Positions 23,404 through 34,285 of a stretch of DNA of 64,000 bases are shown one piece after another. The notes under the pieces are model-generated. The model ran no database searches and had not been told where the DNA came from. It saw only the letters and a program-made list of their open reading frames with translations. Each line of letters begins with the position of its first letter. Position 1 is the first letter of the stretch. The translations under genes were made by a program, and so were the position numbers. Source of the stretch: Icerya purchasi (Eukaryota; Arthropoda; Insecta; Hemiptera; Monophlebidae); contig CM077116.1 in assembly GCA_039619475.1 (NCBI GenBank), forward strand, positions 16,489,443 through 16,553,442. The letters run 5' to 3'.

Positions 23404-23793
23404 AAATTACATTCTTAATATATTATTATAATAATAATATTGTATAAAAATATAAGCAAAGAATGAAATAAGATTGTATTGTTTAATATCATAAATAATA
23501 ATATAATATAATAACATAGAATGACCTACTGTTTTATTTTGCTTAAAAAGAAAATTATAAAAATTACAGATTTGACCCCCTCCTTAAAAAGCTATATTTA
23601 CATCCGTGCCCCCATCCCCTATGCAGTTGATGCGTAAGCTTCAATTATAATATGCAAACTAATTATGAGTAAGAAATAATAATAGACTAATAATAACGAT
23701 TGCTAACAAAAATACATAAAGATAATTTGTATAACTTATATGACGATAATGATGATGCAAATATAAAATAAACCATATTTAACTAATAAAACT
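23404..23793. other. AT-rich spacer, possible end of the hAT relic
   Basis: A C-rich string at 23574-23623 could belong to the terminal region of the hAT relic. Its reverse complement shares gatgta and a G-rich run with the sequence at 20793-20830, but I could not align a convincing terminal inverted repeat. Confidence 0.3.
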
Positions 23794-23801
23794 ACCTACA
23801 G

Positions 23802-24262
23802 CAAAGGCGCACTTAGGATTTTTTTTTGGTCGGGGCTAAAATTTAGAAGATGAGTTAGGGGGTGGTAACTCGGTACCTCGACTAAGTACCTATCTATTTC
23901 CGCGGTCTGTAAATTAAAATAAAAAAAAATACAAAATTAACGAATATTATTTTTTTTTAAATTACAAAACTGACGAATTTTATTAAAAAAAAAAAAAAAA
24001 AAAAAATAATAATAATAATAATAATGGAAACGTAACATTATGTTTGTAATAAGCACAAATTAGATGAGTATACGAATTTTATTTTTAAAAAAATTAGCTA
24101 AAAGTATATAACATTATACTTGTAATATAAGTAAAAAGTAAATATGTATGTTTTTAAAAAAATTAATTAAGCAAAACAAAACAGTACAAAACGAAATTAA
24201 GATTTCGAAGATTTTTTGGGGGGAGCAATGGCCCCGTGGCACCCCCCTTCAGTGCGCTAATG
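23802..24262. mobile_element. hAT-type MITE, copy 2 (461 bp)
   Basis: The left 115 bases and the right ~65 bases closely match copy 1, including the shared agttagggggtggtaactc and ggccccgtggcacc blocks. The ends are caaaggcgcact and, reversed, cattagcgcact. Flanks acctacag (23794-23801) and acctgcag (24263-24270) agree at seven of eight positions, consistent with an 8-bp target duplication with one later change. It is longer than copy 1 mainly because of extra A/T-rich interior sequence, including a partial internal duplication near 24030-24150. Confidence 0.85.
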
Positions 24263-24299
24263 ACCTGCAGGCATGATATATAGTGATATTGATAGAAAT

Positions 24300-26470
24300 G
24301 ACAAAGACCAAAACCTAAAAATAGACATACTTTAAAAATATATTAATTGTTAAAATATGAGTGTTACTTGTAAAAGCTATCCAAGAAAAATGATTAAGCT
24401 TAATAGTAGCGAAATTACAAAATTTATAACTTAGGTTTATGAGATTTATTAAATGTAATAAATTTAGCAAAGTTCAATATTTAGGCGTTGTAATAAGAGA
24501 AAAAGTAAATTTTTATTTAAAATAATTTGCAAAAAGTTAAAAGTTCAGACGATAAAAGTTCAATAAAATATTATGTAGTTTGTAAGGTAAGCTAAAGGAA
24601 TAAATGCTAATTGAAAAGAAATTGTCGAATATATTTAGTATAAATACTAGGTTAGATATATTGCTTTTGAGCAGTTGAATTCATAAGAATATAAAAGTAT
24701 AAATTAACGTCTAAGGCATGACGAATGTAATGAAAGCTTTTTGTGTGATAATACTGAGATTATATCGATGTTATCTCCGCAAACAACATGCATAACTTTT
24801 AATAAAAGTTATCCGAAATGTAAACAAAGGGTAAAAATTTAGAAATACGACATTGAAACTTGAATTTACTGAGAGAAGGGTTTTTAAATTAACTTCTTTG
24901 TTTACTTATAGATTTTATTTTAGCTACAAATAATAATATCAGCATTAGTTTTAGCAAACTATGTATATACAATAGCGTATAGTATATGTTTTACTGTTGT
25001 TCGTAGAATTATAATTTAACTGTTTATATAATGTTTTTATACTTATAGTTCATTGTAATGTAATTTAAACATAGAATGTAAAATTTCGTAAATATAATGC
25101 GACATCGTGTAGTGCGCTGTTTCCTAATTTATTTATAACAGAATTTTAAATCTGTGATCAAATTTGATAAAATCTTACCTTTCTATTTATAATTTTTAAG
25201 AATAGTTTTAAAAAATTCTGCTAATAAATTGAACAATTTGGAATCCATTTAGCTTGCCTGTATTCTACAATGAAATTTATTGAAGCACGGTAGTATGTAT
25301 GCTTTATTTTTATATTAGACTTTTCTTTACTTTTTAGTATATAAAGTAATAGATGCAAGACATATAGATTATTAACACTGAATAAGCTTTTAACGCCAGT
25401 AGATTGTTTACCAGAGGTAATTTTTTTGTATAAGGACTTTTGTAAATAAATTATAAGTGAAAGAAGATAATTTGCTGCGTTTCCCTAATGCGCAATCCAA
25501 TAAGTTAGCGTTGGTTGATAAAATTCAAAATTCAAAGTTCGAAATCGTTTGTAATAGAAGAATTGTTCAAGATAATAAAATAAATATTTTAATTTTCTTA
25601 ATTTTTTCGATAAATAAAAAAGATGGGTTACCCCAGAATAACTCACAAGCTAAATATACTCCTAGATATTTAATATTATACGCTCTATCTATAAATGCAT
25701 CATCTTTCCCATCTATGCTGCTGGAGATAGCTATATATTAAATATTTTGTTTTTTTAACATTACGGAATTTATACGCATCCGATTGCGTATTTTATCAAC
25801 ATCATTCTAAAATAGATTTATAAGTACATTTGCAAATCAGGAACTTACAATAAGAACAATATCATCCGCGTAGCTAAAAATTTTCCCAGATACCTTTAAG
25901 TTGCATAAATCATTAATATAAACAAATAAAAAACAATATGGGTCCCAATATACTGCCTTGCGTCGCGCCATAATCCTGTATTAAACTACCAATAAAAATG
26001 CTATTAATTTTTATAATAAATCTTCTATCTGTCAAATAGGAATGAAACCAATTATAGATAAAACCACGAAATCCACATACATATAATTAGCAACCATACT
26101 CTAATTTTTCAGTTATTGCTGTAGTATGACTGAACAAAGCATCGTCCGTGCATTTGTTCGGTAAGAAGCCGTACTAGTTTTAACTGAAAAATTTTGTTTT
26201 TACTTAAGAAGTTTAAATTTTCGCTTTTATACACTTTCAACATTTTTTGAAAAGTAAACAAATAGGTATATAATTTGACACTTCAGAAGCAGCACCGATT
26301 TTAAATACTGATGTAATGATACCAAGTTTTAAAGTGTTTGGGAATTTATCCGATTTAATGAATATCAAGGAACAGCTGGCGCAGTATTTTTTCTTCGATA
26401 CTTAAAGAAAGATTTTTTTTAGTTTAAAAACTCTCTATTCTGAAATGAACCGGTGATTAATAGATATAAC
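24300..26470 (-). pseudogene. Family C LINE reverse transcriptase relic
   Basis: Minus-strand translation in shifting frames gives YGFLPNKCTDDALFSHTTAI (about 26170-26110), GFRGFIYNWFHSYLTDRRF (about 26070-26015), YGATQGSILGPILF (about 25970-25925) and SYADDIVLIV (about 25880-25850). The last contains the catalytic YADD. After YADD the expected thumb and C-terminal sections can be followed at lower quality (KYLGVY near 25665; LFSVNNLYVLHLLLYIL near 25390-25330). One indel separates the GSILGP and INDL blocks, and stops are frequent. The lower boundary is approximate. The arrangement resembles the element at 55517-56793, and Jockey/CR1-type elements generally. It is inactive. Confidence 0.8.
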
Positions 26471-27769
26471 TAAATTATCTAATAAACATACTCAGAGCGC
26501 CCCGGTGAAATTACTGTAAATGGGACATCAGTAGACATTTCCAGCATTGGCAAAGATTGGAAATCATGCTGAACCCGAATAAAGATTCGAGTTTTATAAA
26601 CACACAGAGAAATATATGATGCATACCCACACTACATAGCGGGGCGGCTCGATTAATTAAAAATAGCATCGAACACTAAGGAAGACTGTCTCCATAAAGG
26701 AGCACTGCGAAAAATGCTTCGAACGTTGCCGGTAACATGTTAATTCGCCTAAGCACAAATTCATTTTTTCTTCGCGTTTAATAATAATTTTGACTTCGGT
26801 GCTAAAGAAAGATGCCACCTAATTACAGCAGGTACTATTTGTTGAGGATTTAATGATTATTTTGAAATTAATAAGTTAACATGTTTAAAGTTTTATTCGT
26901 AGCTCGATGTTGAACGAACATTAACGAAACGAAGGACTTAATGACACAAAGGCTAACGACGAGCACAAGGCGAACAACAAATACGAGAGTGCAAAGCAAT
27001 AAAACATATGGTCGACAAAAGAGGCGAGCGCGTAATTTCAAATGCATGGAAACGGAGAGGAACGAATAGGCAAAAAAGAAGGTATCGGCCTCAGCTGTCG
27101 CAGCCGATCAGTGGACGGTCACATAATGGCGGTTCGAAAATCAGGCGCTACACATGCTGTAAAAATGTATATATAACAAAAAAAACATAAACGAATTGAA
27201 AATATCGTAACACTATTCAATCTAAAAAGTTTAATCTGCCTTCTGCCGATTGGCCAACAGATGGAAAGAGAAATTGCTTTTATTTACTTATTTAATTACT
27301 TACTTGGACAATGGGATTAACACGACGCAATTGTAACATTTTTGAACTTTCAGCGTGCGTAGTGTAAATGAAACATTGTTAGTTAATCAAATCGGTCAAG
27401 TTTGAAGCGTTAGATATTATTAGGCTGCCCCCCCCCCGCGCCGCTCTAGAGGAAAACATCATTAAACGGAAGAACACGCATATCTGTTTATACATATAAC
27501 GAGGGAGCTGATTGAAAATCTTTCTAGCGTGGGTATTTAAAATATAAATGTAAAACCAAAATACGATAACAACGATTTCATTGAAATATATAAAAAGCTG
27601 CGGTAAAAATGATTTGTAGTATCATATTCATCAATTACGTGTAATATCGATAAAACAAAAGTTCAAGAAAACAAAAGAAATCTGCAGATTCCCAAGAGAT
27701 AAGAAAAAACGCAACAAAATGAATGAATCTACTTAGAAGGCTGTGCCGTCAAAATTTTTCACATTATTA
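26471..27769. other. no gene recognised
   Basis: A C run at 27427-27435 and A/T tracts are the only structure seen. The basic frame at 27008-27190 has no recognisable domain. Confidence 0.4.
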
Positions 27770-27929
27770 TAACTAAAAGACAAGAAAACCCCGAAACAAA
27801 GTCGATCCTTACAGACTTATCAGTTTGCTATCGGTATCGCCTAAAATGTTTGAGAGGCTCCTTCTTTAAAGCAAATCAAACCTAACAGAAAATGAAAATA
27901 TGCTTTAAAATTGAGCATTAAAATATATA
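27770..27929 (+). pseudogene. LINE reverse transcriptase N-terminal fragment
   Basis: One plus frame reads PYRLISLLSVSPKMFERLLL at about 27809-27868, followed by LTENEN. This is the start of the reverse transcriptase domain in Jockey/CR1-type elements (usually PxSYRPISLL...K.FER). The fragment ends at the mariner left boundary and does not continue after the mariner, so the mariner sits at or beyond its edge. Confidence 0.65.
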
Positions 27930-27931
27930 TA

Positions 27932-29250
27932 CACCCTGTCAAGAAAGTATCGGGAATTGTCAATTTAAATCTCCCGGGTAATAGCTAGGCAGATAATTTT
28001 TTTTTTCCAGGTTGGTACAACTGTTTTGTATTATGATGCCTATTTTTAGCGCGATCTGTCAACCAGTGTGTTTACAGCAGCTGTTAAAATCAGTCGACCT
28101 TGAAGTGTTTTGTCGAAGTTTTACAATGAGTGAAAATATTGAACAACGTACTTGTGTTAAATTCTGTGTTTCGAACGAAATTTCTTGTGCCGATACACTG
28201 AAAATGTTACAGAAGGCTTTTGGTGAATCTGCTTTATCAAAAACGCGGGTTTACGAGTGGTACAGAGCGTTCAAGGATGGTCGGGAGACGGTCGAAGACA
28301 TGCCTCGCTCTGGACGGCCTTCAACGAGTGTGACCGATGATAACGTCGATAAAATCAAGGAAATCGTTGCTGAAAATTGTCATGTGAGCTTGAGAGAGAT
28401 GGCTCATGGATTGGGCATGTCACACGAGAGCGTACGTACGATTGTGCACGAAAAATTGGGTATGCAACGCGTTGCGGCTCGGCTTGTTCCGAAAGACCTG
28501 AATTTCTTTCAAAAAAAGTACCGAGAACAGGTAGCTGCAGACATGCTGGATCGAGCCAATTTGGATCCTACCTTCTTGGAAAAGATAATTACTGGTGACG
28601 AGACATGGGTGTACGAGTACGACACGCTTACGAACCAGCAATCGCCCGAATGGCGGCCAATTGGCGCGCCAAAGCCGAAAAAACCTCGCCAAAGCCGATC
28701 GAAAGTGAAGATCATGTTGATTGTTTTCTTCGATATTCGAGGCGTGGTACACTATGAATATGTGCCAGCCGGACAGACAGTCACCAAAGAGTTTTACTTA
28801 AGTGTTTTGAGATGTTTGAGAGAGGCTATCCGTCGTAAACGTAACGATTTGTGGGTCGACAATTCTTGGATTCTCCATCACGATAATGCGCCCTCTCACA
28901 AAGCCATAATTGTGAATGAGTTTTTGGCCAAACACTCGGTAAATATCATCGAACAACCGCCGTATTCACCAGATTTAGCACCCTGCGACTTCTTCCTATT
29001 CTCAAAACTCAAATTTCCGCTACGGGGAATGCGCTTCGAATCGATTGATGACATCAAGACGAATGCGACGCGAGAGCTAAAGGCCACCCCGGAAACCGCC
29101 TATCAGAAGTGCTTTGCCGAGTGGAAAAAGCGTTGGCATATGTGCATCGCTTCGAATGGATGTTATTTTGAAGGTGACAAAATAAATTTGGATGAAAATT
29201 AAAAATTGTTCGTTTTATTTAACAATTCCCGATACTTTCTTGACAGGGTG
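27932..29250 (+). mobile_element. mariner transposon, 1319 bp, intact ends
   Basis: Perfect 29-bp terminal inverted repeats begin caccctgtcaagaaagtatc on both strands (27932-27960 and 29222-29250). TA dinucleotides at 27930-27931 and 29251-29252 flank the element, matching the TA target duplication of Tc1/mariner insertion. One uninterrupted transposase frame lies inside. Identical ends and an open frame point to a young insertion. Confidence 0.97.
28126..29202 (+). CDS. mariner transposase (DD34D)
   Basis: This 358-residue protein is predicted to bind the element's terminal repeats and catalyse cut-and-paste transposition at TA sites in the nucleus. The N-terminal ~115 residues carry a paired helix-turn-helix, with RVYEWYRAFKDGRE at 41-54 and the GRPST linker at 63-67. 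A variant of the WVPHEL linker (VPKDL) lies at 121-125. Catalytic aspartates are in TGDETW (D158), HHDNAPSH (D253) and APCDFF (D288). The last two are separated by 34 residues, the DD34D signature. The family also shows YSPDLAPCDFFLF at 280-292. The start at 28126 was chosen because MSENIEQR begins where mariner proteins normally begin. In-frame ATGs at 28033 and 28036 would add about 30 unlike residues. An aataaa signal at 29181-29186 overlaps the last codons. Length is close to the usual ~345 residues. No stop, frameshift or missing catalytic residue is seen. Confidence 0.96.
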   Translation: MSENIEQRTCVKFCVSNEISCADTLKMLQKAFGESALSKTRVYEWYRAFKDGRETVEDMPRSGRPSTSVTDDNVDKIKEIVAENCHVSLREMAHGLGMSHESVRTIVHEKLGMQRVAARLVPKDLNFFQKKYREQVAADMLDRANLDPTFLEKIITGDETWVYEYDTLTNQQSPEWRPIGAPKPKKPRQSRSKVKIMLIVFFDIRGVVHYEYVPAGQTVTKEFYLSVLRCLREAIRRKRNDLWVDNSWILHHDNAPSHKAIIVNEFLAKHSVNIIEQPPYSPDLAPCDFFLFSKLKFPLRGMRFESIDDIKTNATRELKATPETAYQKCFAEWKKRWHMCIASNGCYFEGDKINLDEN

Positions 29251-29266
29251 TATATATATAGTTTAT

Positions 29267-29330
29267 TTATTTTTTTTTTTTTTTAAATGGGCTCGGTGTT
29301 AACACTAATATGGATGGACCTACCTAGAAT
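29267..29330 (-). repeat. short family A LINE 3' tail
   Basis: A T run (29271-29284) followed by aaatgggctcggtgttaac matches the tail and last 3' untranslated bases of the minus-strand copy at 18174. Only the extreme 3' end is present; it abuts the mariner. Confidence 0.6.
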
Positions 29331-29399
29331 CATGCTACTTTCGATTGGAGCTAGGGTTATTGATTTAACAGTATAATGGTCGAATTTCATCAGTAATGA

Positions 29400-30230
29400 G
29401 ACTGTATATTGCGCTTTGGAGATTTGAACTTTTTATTCGACTATATCTTTTCGCGGGAAACTAACGTTGGCAATACTTTAAGTTATTCCTGTATATCGAC
29501 CCGCTTTAATTTTAAAATTTTATCTGTTCATCTTATACCCCCATTTCTTCCTTCTCCACTCGATCGACATAGATCTTCTACGGATTATTCCTGGTGTCGT
29601 TTAGGAATTAAGTGTAATGAATTAGTAGATATTCATCGGCGGCCCGTTCTTCTCCATTTCGAGGGGCAGATTTTTGGGAACATTTTCAGTCCATAATAAC
29701 TCAGGCGCTCATTCCAAATTCTCGTTCAGCTCTTATTCTTCTTCATTTTTTAATCCTACCTCCTTTCACCTTTCTACTTAGCCATCTCATCCTCCTTGTC
29801 CATGGTTCCCTGACTTTCCCTCTCTTAAACGGAATACAATCTCGGCTATTTGTGTCGCCTTCACTTTAATTACAGTCCCCTTCCGGCATTATTTTCTCGG
29901 TTTTCATCTGCTTCTACTTCAATCTGTCTTTTTCATCCCCCCTTCTACATGCACGATCCTTGCGACCCTAATATCCATATTTCGTTTGAATGTGCGACCT
30001 TCTCTGCTGAAAAATGGTCTTATTATTCTCCTCTATTAAAACTTGATATCCCTACTCCTTTTATCGGCGCTTCCTATATTCTCTCATTTCGTCCAGTTTC
30101 TGCTATTTCTTCTCTTGAATTATTTTTATCCTCTGACCTTAAATGTATGAGAATATACATTTATTTTCTCCTCCATTCCCTTTCTTAGGCTAATGTCTTC
30201 GCTGGTAAACTCATAAAAAAAAAAAAAAAT
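29400..30230 (+). pseudogene. Family A LINE 3' part, RNase H remnant and C-terminus
   Basis: A frame at 29520-29696 carries the end of RNase H (LGIKCNELVDI, where GI.GNE..D is usual). The frame at 29850-30188 reads MCRLHFNYSPLPALFSRF and DPCDPNIHISFECATF, the cysteine/histidine tail of the family, followed by LDIPTPF and the conserved serine/phenylalanine-rich end. A poly-A tail lies at 30217-30229. Frameshifts separate the two parts. It is 5'-truncated near 29400. Confidence 0.75.
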
Positions 30231-30769
30231 CGGTTCGCATCGACAAAACATAGAAAAAGACAAAATACAAATGCGATATAATAATAAAATTTTAATTAAA
30301 AATAACGTTAAATAATTTTTATTTGTTATATTATTTTATTTTTTAACCGAATGATATTTATTATTCCAATTTTTTCAATCAAATTCTTCTTTTTAGTTAG
30401 TGTTTTTTATAATTTTTAGGATTCCGTATACATATAATGTACGGAATCCTTATAAGATGGTACACAAATGACAAAAATATCAAATAAAAATCAATAATTC
30501 ACGAACAGCTTAACTTATAAACATCAAATTTGGAACATAAATTACAATTAAAATTATCTTTAAAACGATCTATAACTTGAAGTTGACCGATTAACCTGGG
30601 CGGCAAAAAACCCAAAAAACCGTCAAGAATATATAATATGGTACATAAAACGACCTCAAAAATCACTTAAAAAATCATAACTCGTCACTAGATAAACTTA
30701 TAACGCTGAAATCCAAAATATAAACTACAATGCAGGAGTACTTTCATAAAATCAAAAAATTACGGTACA
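30231..30769. other. AT-rich flank of the satellite array
   Basis: No gene. Sequence from about 30480 repeats short phrases at low similarity (for example two versions of aacttataa followed by tggaacataaa / ccaaaatataaa about 185 bp apart). This suggests very old, diverged satellite-like units. A 10-bp-arm hairpin (ggattccgta) lies at 30419-30449. Confidence 0.4.
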
Positions 30770-33700
30770 AAAGTTATGTAAAGTTGCCCGAAAGTTCAAA
30801 AAACCGCAAAAAATGACGTGTCCCCCCCCTTAGCGACGCGAGTATTGTAGTTAAAAATTTTGAATGGGGCTAAAAATACGCACATACCCGTATATTTCTC
30901 TAGTTTGAAACATCCGGATTTCCAACTTTAAAACTGGACCCTCGGGGCGACGAAAGCTCGAAATTTTGTAAAAAAATATTTTGTTTTACAGGCATGCGAT
31001 ATATCGATGGAAAGATCGCTATTTGTCCGGAACGAAACCGAATTTCATTTCCTTAACCAAACTTTCAAAGTTGCCGTAAAGTTCAAAAAAGCGCGAAAAA
31101 TGACGTGCCCCCCCCCTAGGGCCGCGAATATTACCGATAAAAATTTTGAACACGGTTAAAAATATGCGCTTCCACGTATATTTCTTTAGTTTGGAACATC
31201 CGGATTTCCAGCTTTAAAATTGGACCCTCGGGGCACCGAAAGCTCGAGATTTTGGAAAAAAATATTTTGTTTTACAGGCATGCAATATATCGATGGAAAG
31301 ATCGCTATTTGTCCGGAACGAAACCGAATTTCATTTCCTTAACCAAACTTTCAAAGTTGCCGTAAAGTTCAAAAAAGCGCGAAAAATGACGTGTCCCCCC
31401 CCTAGGGCCGCGAATATTACCGATAAAAATTTTGAACACGGTTAAAAATATGCGCTTCCACGTATATTTCTCTAGTTTGGAACATCCGGATTTCCAGCTT
31501 TAAAATTGGACCCTCGGGGCACCGAAAGCTCGAGATTTTGGAAAAAAATATTTTGTTTTACAGGCATGCGATATATCGATGGAAAGATCGCTATTTGTCC
31601 GGAACGAAACCGAATTTCATTTCCTAAACGAAACTTTCAAAGTTGCCGTAAAGTTCAAAAAAGCGCGAAAAATGAGGTGCCCCCCCCCCTAGGGCCGCGA
31701 ATATTACCGATAAAAATTTTGAACACGGTTAAAAATATGCGCTTCCACGTATATTTCTTTAGTTTGGAACATCCGGATTTCCAGCTTTAAGATTGGACCC
31801 TCGGGGCACCGAAAGCACGAGATTTTGGAAAAAAATATTTTGTTTTACAGGCATGCGATATATCGATGGAAAGATCGCTATTTGTCCGGAACGAAACCGA
31901 ATTTCATTTCCTTAACGAAACTTTCAAAGTTGCCGTAAAGTTCAAAAAAGCGCGAAAAATGACGTGCCCCCCCCCTAGGGCCGTGAATATTACCGATAAA
32001 AATTTTGAACACGATTAAAAAAATGCGCTTCCACGTATATTTCTCTAGTTTGGAACATCCGGATTTCCAGCTTTAAAATTGGACCCTCAGGGCACCGAAA
32101 GCTCGAGATTTTGTAAAAAAATATTTTGTTTTACAGGCATGCGATATATCGATGGAAAGATCGCTATTTGTCCGGAACGAAACCGAATTTCATTTCCTTA
32201 ACGAAACTTTCAAAGTTGCCGTAAAGCTCAAAAAAGCTCGAAAAATTGCGCGTCCTCTAGCGCTGCGAGTATTATAGCTAAAAAATTAAAACATGGTTAA
32301 AAATATGTGCTTCCACGTATATTTCTGTAATTTGGTACGTCCGGGTCTCCAGCTTTAAAAATAAAACTCCGGGGCTTCGAAAGCTCGAAATTTTGTAAAA
32401 AAATATTTTTTTTCCCGGTAATGTAATATATCGTTTGAAAGATCGCTATTTATCAGGAACAAAACCTTATATCATTTTCTTTACCAAAAAATTAAAAGTT
32501 GCCGTAAAGTTCAAAAAAGCGCGAAAAATGACGTGTCCCCCCCCTAGCGCCGCGAATATTACCGATAAAAATTTTGAACATGGTTAAAAATATGCGCTTC
32601 CACGTATATTTCTCTAGTTTGGAACATCCGAGTTTCCAGCTTTAAAAATGTACCCTTGGGGCGCCGAAAGCTCGAGATTTTGGAAAAAAATATTTTTTTT
32701 TCTTGGGCTTGTGATATATCATTAGAAAGATCTCTAGTAGTCGGGAACGAAACCGAATTTCATTTTCTTAACCAAACTTTCAAAGTTGACGTAAAGTTCA
32801 AAAAAGCGTCAGCTCCAGTTAGCGGCCCCCTCCTTGCGACGCGAGTATTACAGCTATAAATTTGGAACATGGTAGAAAATACGCGACTCTACGTATATTT
32901 CTCGGATTTAAGACAATCGGACCCCAACTTTAGAATGAGACCTGCGGGGCACCGAAAATTCAAAATTTTGAAAAAAAATTTTTTTTTTTCTTAGGTTTGT
33001 GATATATCATTACAAATATCGCTGTTTTTTGGGAACGAAAACGTATTTCATTTTCTTAACGAAACTTTGAAAGTTGCCGAAAAGTTCAAAATAGCGCGAA
33101 AAATGACTTTTTAGCTCCATTAGCGAAGCAAATATTACAGCTAAATATTTTGAACACGGTTAAAAATATGCGCTTCTACGTATATTTCTCTAATTCGAAA
33201 CATCCAGGTTTCCAGTTTTAAAATTAGACCCTTGGGGCGCCGAAAGCTCAAAATTTTGAAATAAAATATTTTTTTCTTCGGGTTGTGATATATTATTAGA
33301 AAGATCGCTATTCGTCGGGAACGAAACCGTATTTCATTTTTTTAACGAAATTTTCAAAGTTCCGAAAAGTTCAAAAAAACAAAAATAATTATGTGTCTCT
33401 CCACTAGCTCCACGAATATTACAGCTGAAAATTTTGAACGCGGCTAAAAACGTGCGCATCCCCTTATATTTCTCTAGTTTATAACATCTGGATTACCAGT
33501 TTTAAAATTGGACCCTTAAGGCGCCGAAAGTTTGAAATTTTGAAGAAAAATTTTTATTTTTCTGACGCATGTTATATACCGTTTGAAGGATCGCTATCTG
33601 TCGGGAAAGTAACCGTATTTCATTTTCTTAATTGAACTTTCAAAGTTTGCTGAAAAGTTTAAAAAAGCGCGAGAATTGATTTGTGACGCGAGTATTATAG

Positions 33701-34190
33701 CTAAAAATTTTGAGGAAAATAGTAAATATGGGCATCCATGTATATTTCTCTGGTTTGGAACATCTAAGTTTCCAATTTTAAAATTAGTGGCTTGGGGCTC
33801 TGAAAGCTAGAAATTTTGTAAAAAAAAATTTTTTTCAAGTGTATTATTATTGGAAAGAGCGCTATTTTTTGGGAACGGACCCGTATTTCGTTTTCTTAAC
33901 GAAACTGTTTGAAATTTACTAAAAGTTCATAAAATTCTGAAAAATGACGTGTAGCCCCGCTTGTAATTTATGTATTGGTTCAAGATTTTGAACAAGGTTA
34001 AAAAAATGTGCGTCCCGGTTTATTTATTTACTTTGGAACATCTAGGTTTCCATCTTAAAATTCAGAACCTTAAGCGCCGAAAGCTCGAAAGTTTCAAAAA
34101 TAATTTTTTTTTTTCCGGTCATGATCGATGGAAAGATCGTTATTTGTCGAGAACGAAACCATAAGTTATTTCCTTAACGAAACTTTCAAA
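30770..34190. repeat. tandem array of about twelve ~286-bp units
   Basis: The landmark tatatttct recurs at 30891, 31177, 31463, 31750, 32036, 32318, 32605, 32894, 33181, 33465 and 33741, and in altered form at 34021. Spacing is 276-289, most often 286-287. Each unit carries a C run of about 7-10 followed by tag-g-cgcgaatatta, a ctcgagattttg string and ggcatgcgatatatcgatgg. Units between about 31000 and 32200 are nearly identical. Units toward both ends, especially beyond 32800, are progressively diverged and lose the C run. This is the pattern expected when unequal exchange homogenises the centre of an array. The open frames inside are by-products of the repeat. Confidence 0.95.
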
Positions 34191-34285
34191 CCTTGATGTT
34201 CCAAACTTGAGAAATATATGTCGAAGCGCATATGTTTAACCCTGTTCAAAATTTTTAGCTGTAATACTCGCGTCGCTAGAGGGGA
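34191..34285. repeat. inverted partial satellite unit ending the array
   Basis: Read on the minus strand, this stretch contains the unit's gacgcgagtattacagctaa, aaaattttgaaca and tatatttct phrases in unit order. The last direct unit therefore meets an inverted partial unit, forming a foldback at the array edge. Confidence 0.85.

Noticed and set aside
20793..23625. G-rich string near 20800 and C-rich string near 23580 as terminal repeats of the hAT relic
   Set aside because: Only short phrases align with gaps, and no 8-bp duplication could be matched outside them.
28420..28752. 110-codon minus-strand frame in the mariner
   Set aside because: It lies opposite the intact transposase and has no motif of its own.
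31506..31790. 94-codon open frame inside the satellite array
   Set aside because: It is a by-product of the repeat unit; the same wording recurs each period and is broken in other units.
30770..34190. Regular repeats that might be a CRISPR-type array
   Set aside because: Units are ~286 bp with no unique spacers, in a eukaryotic context. This is a tandem satellite.
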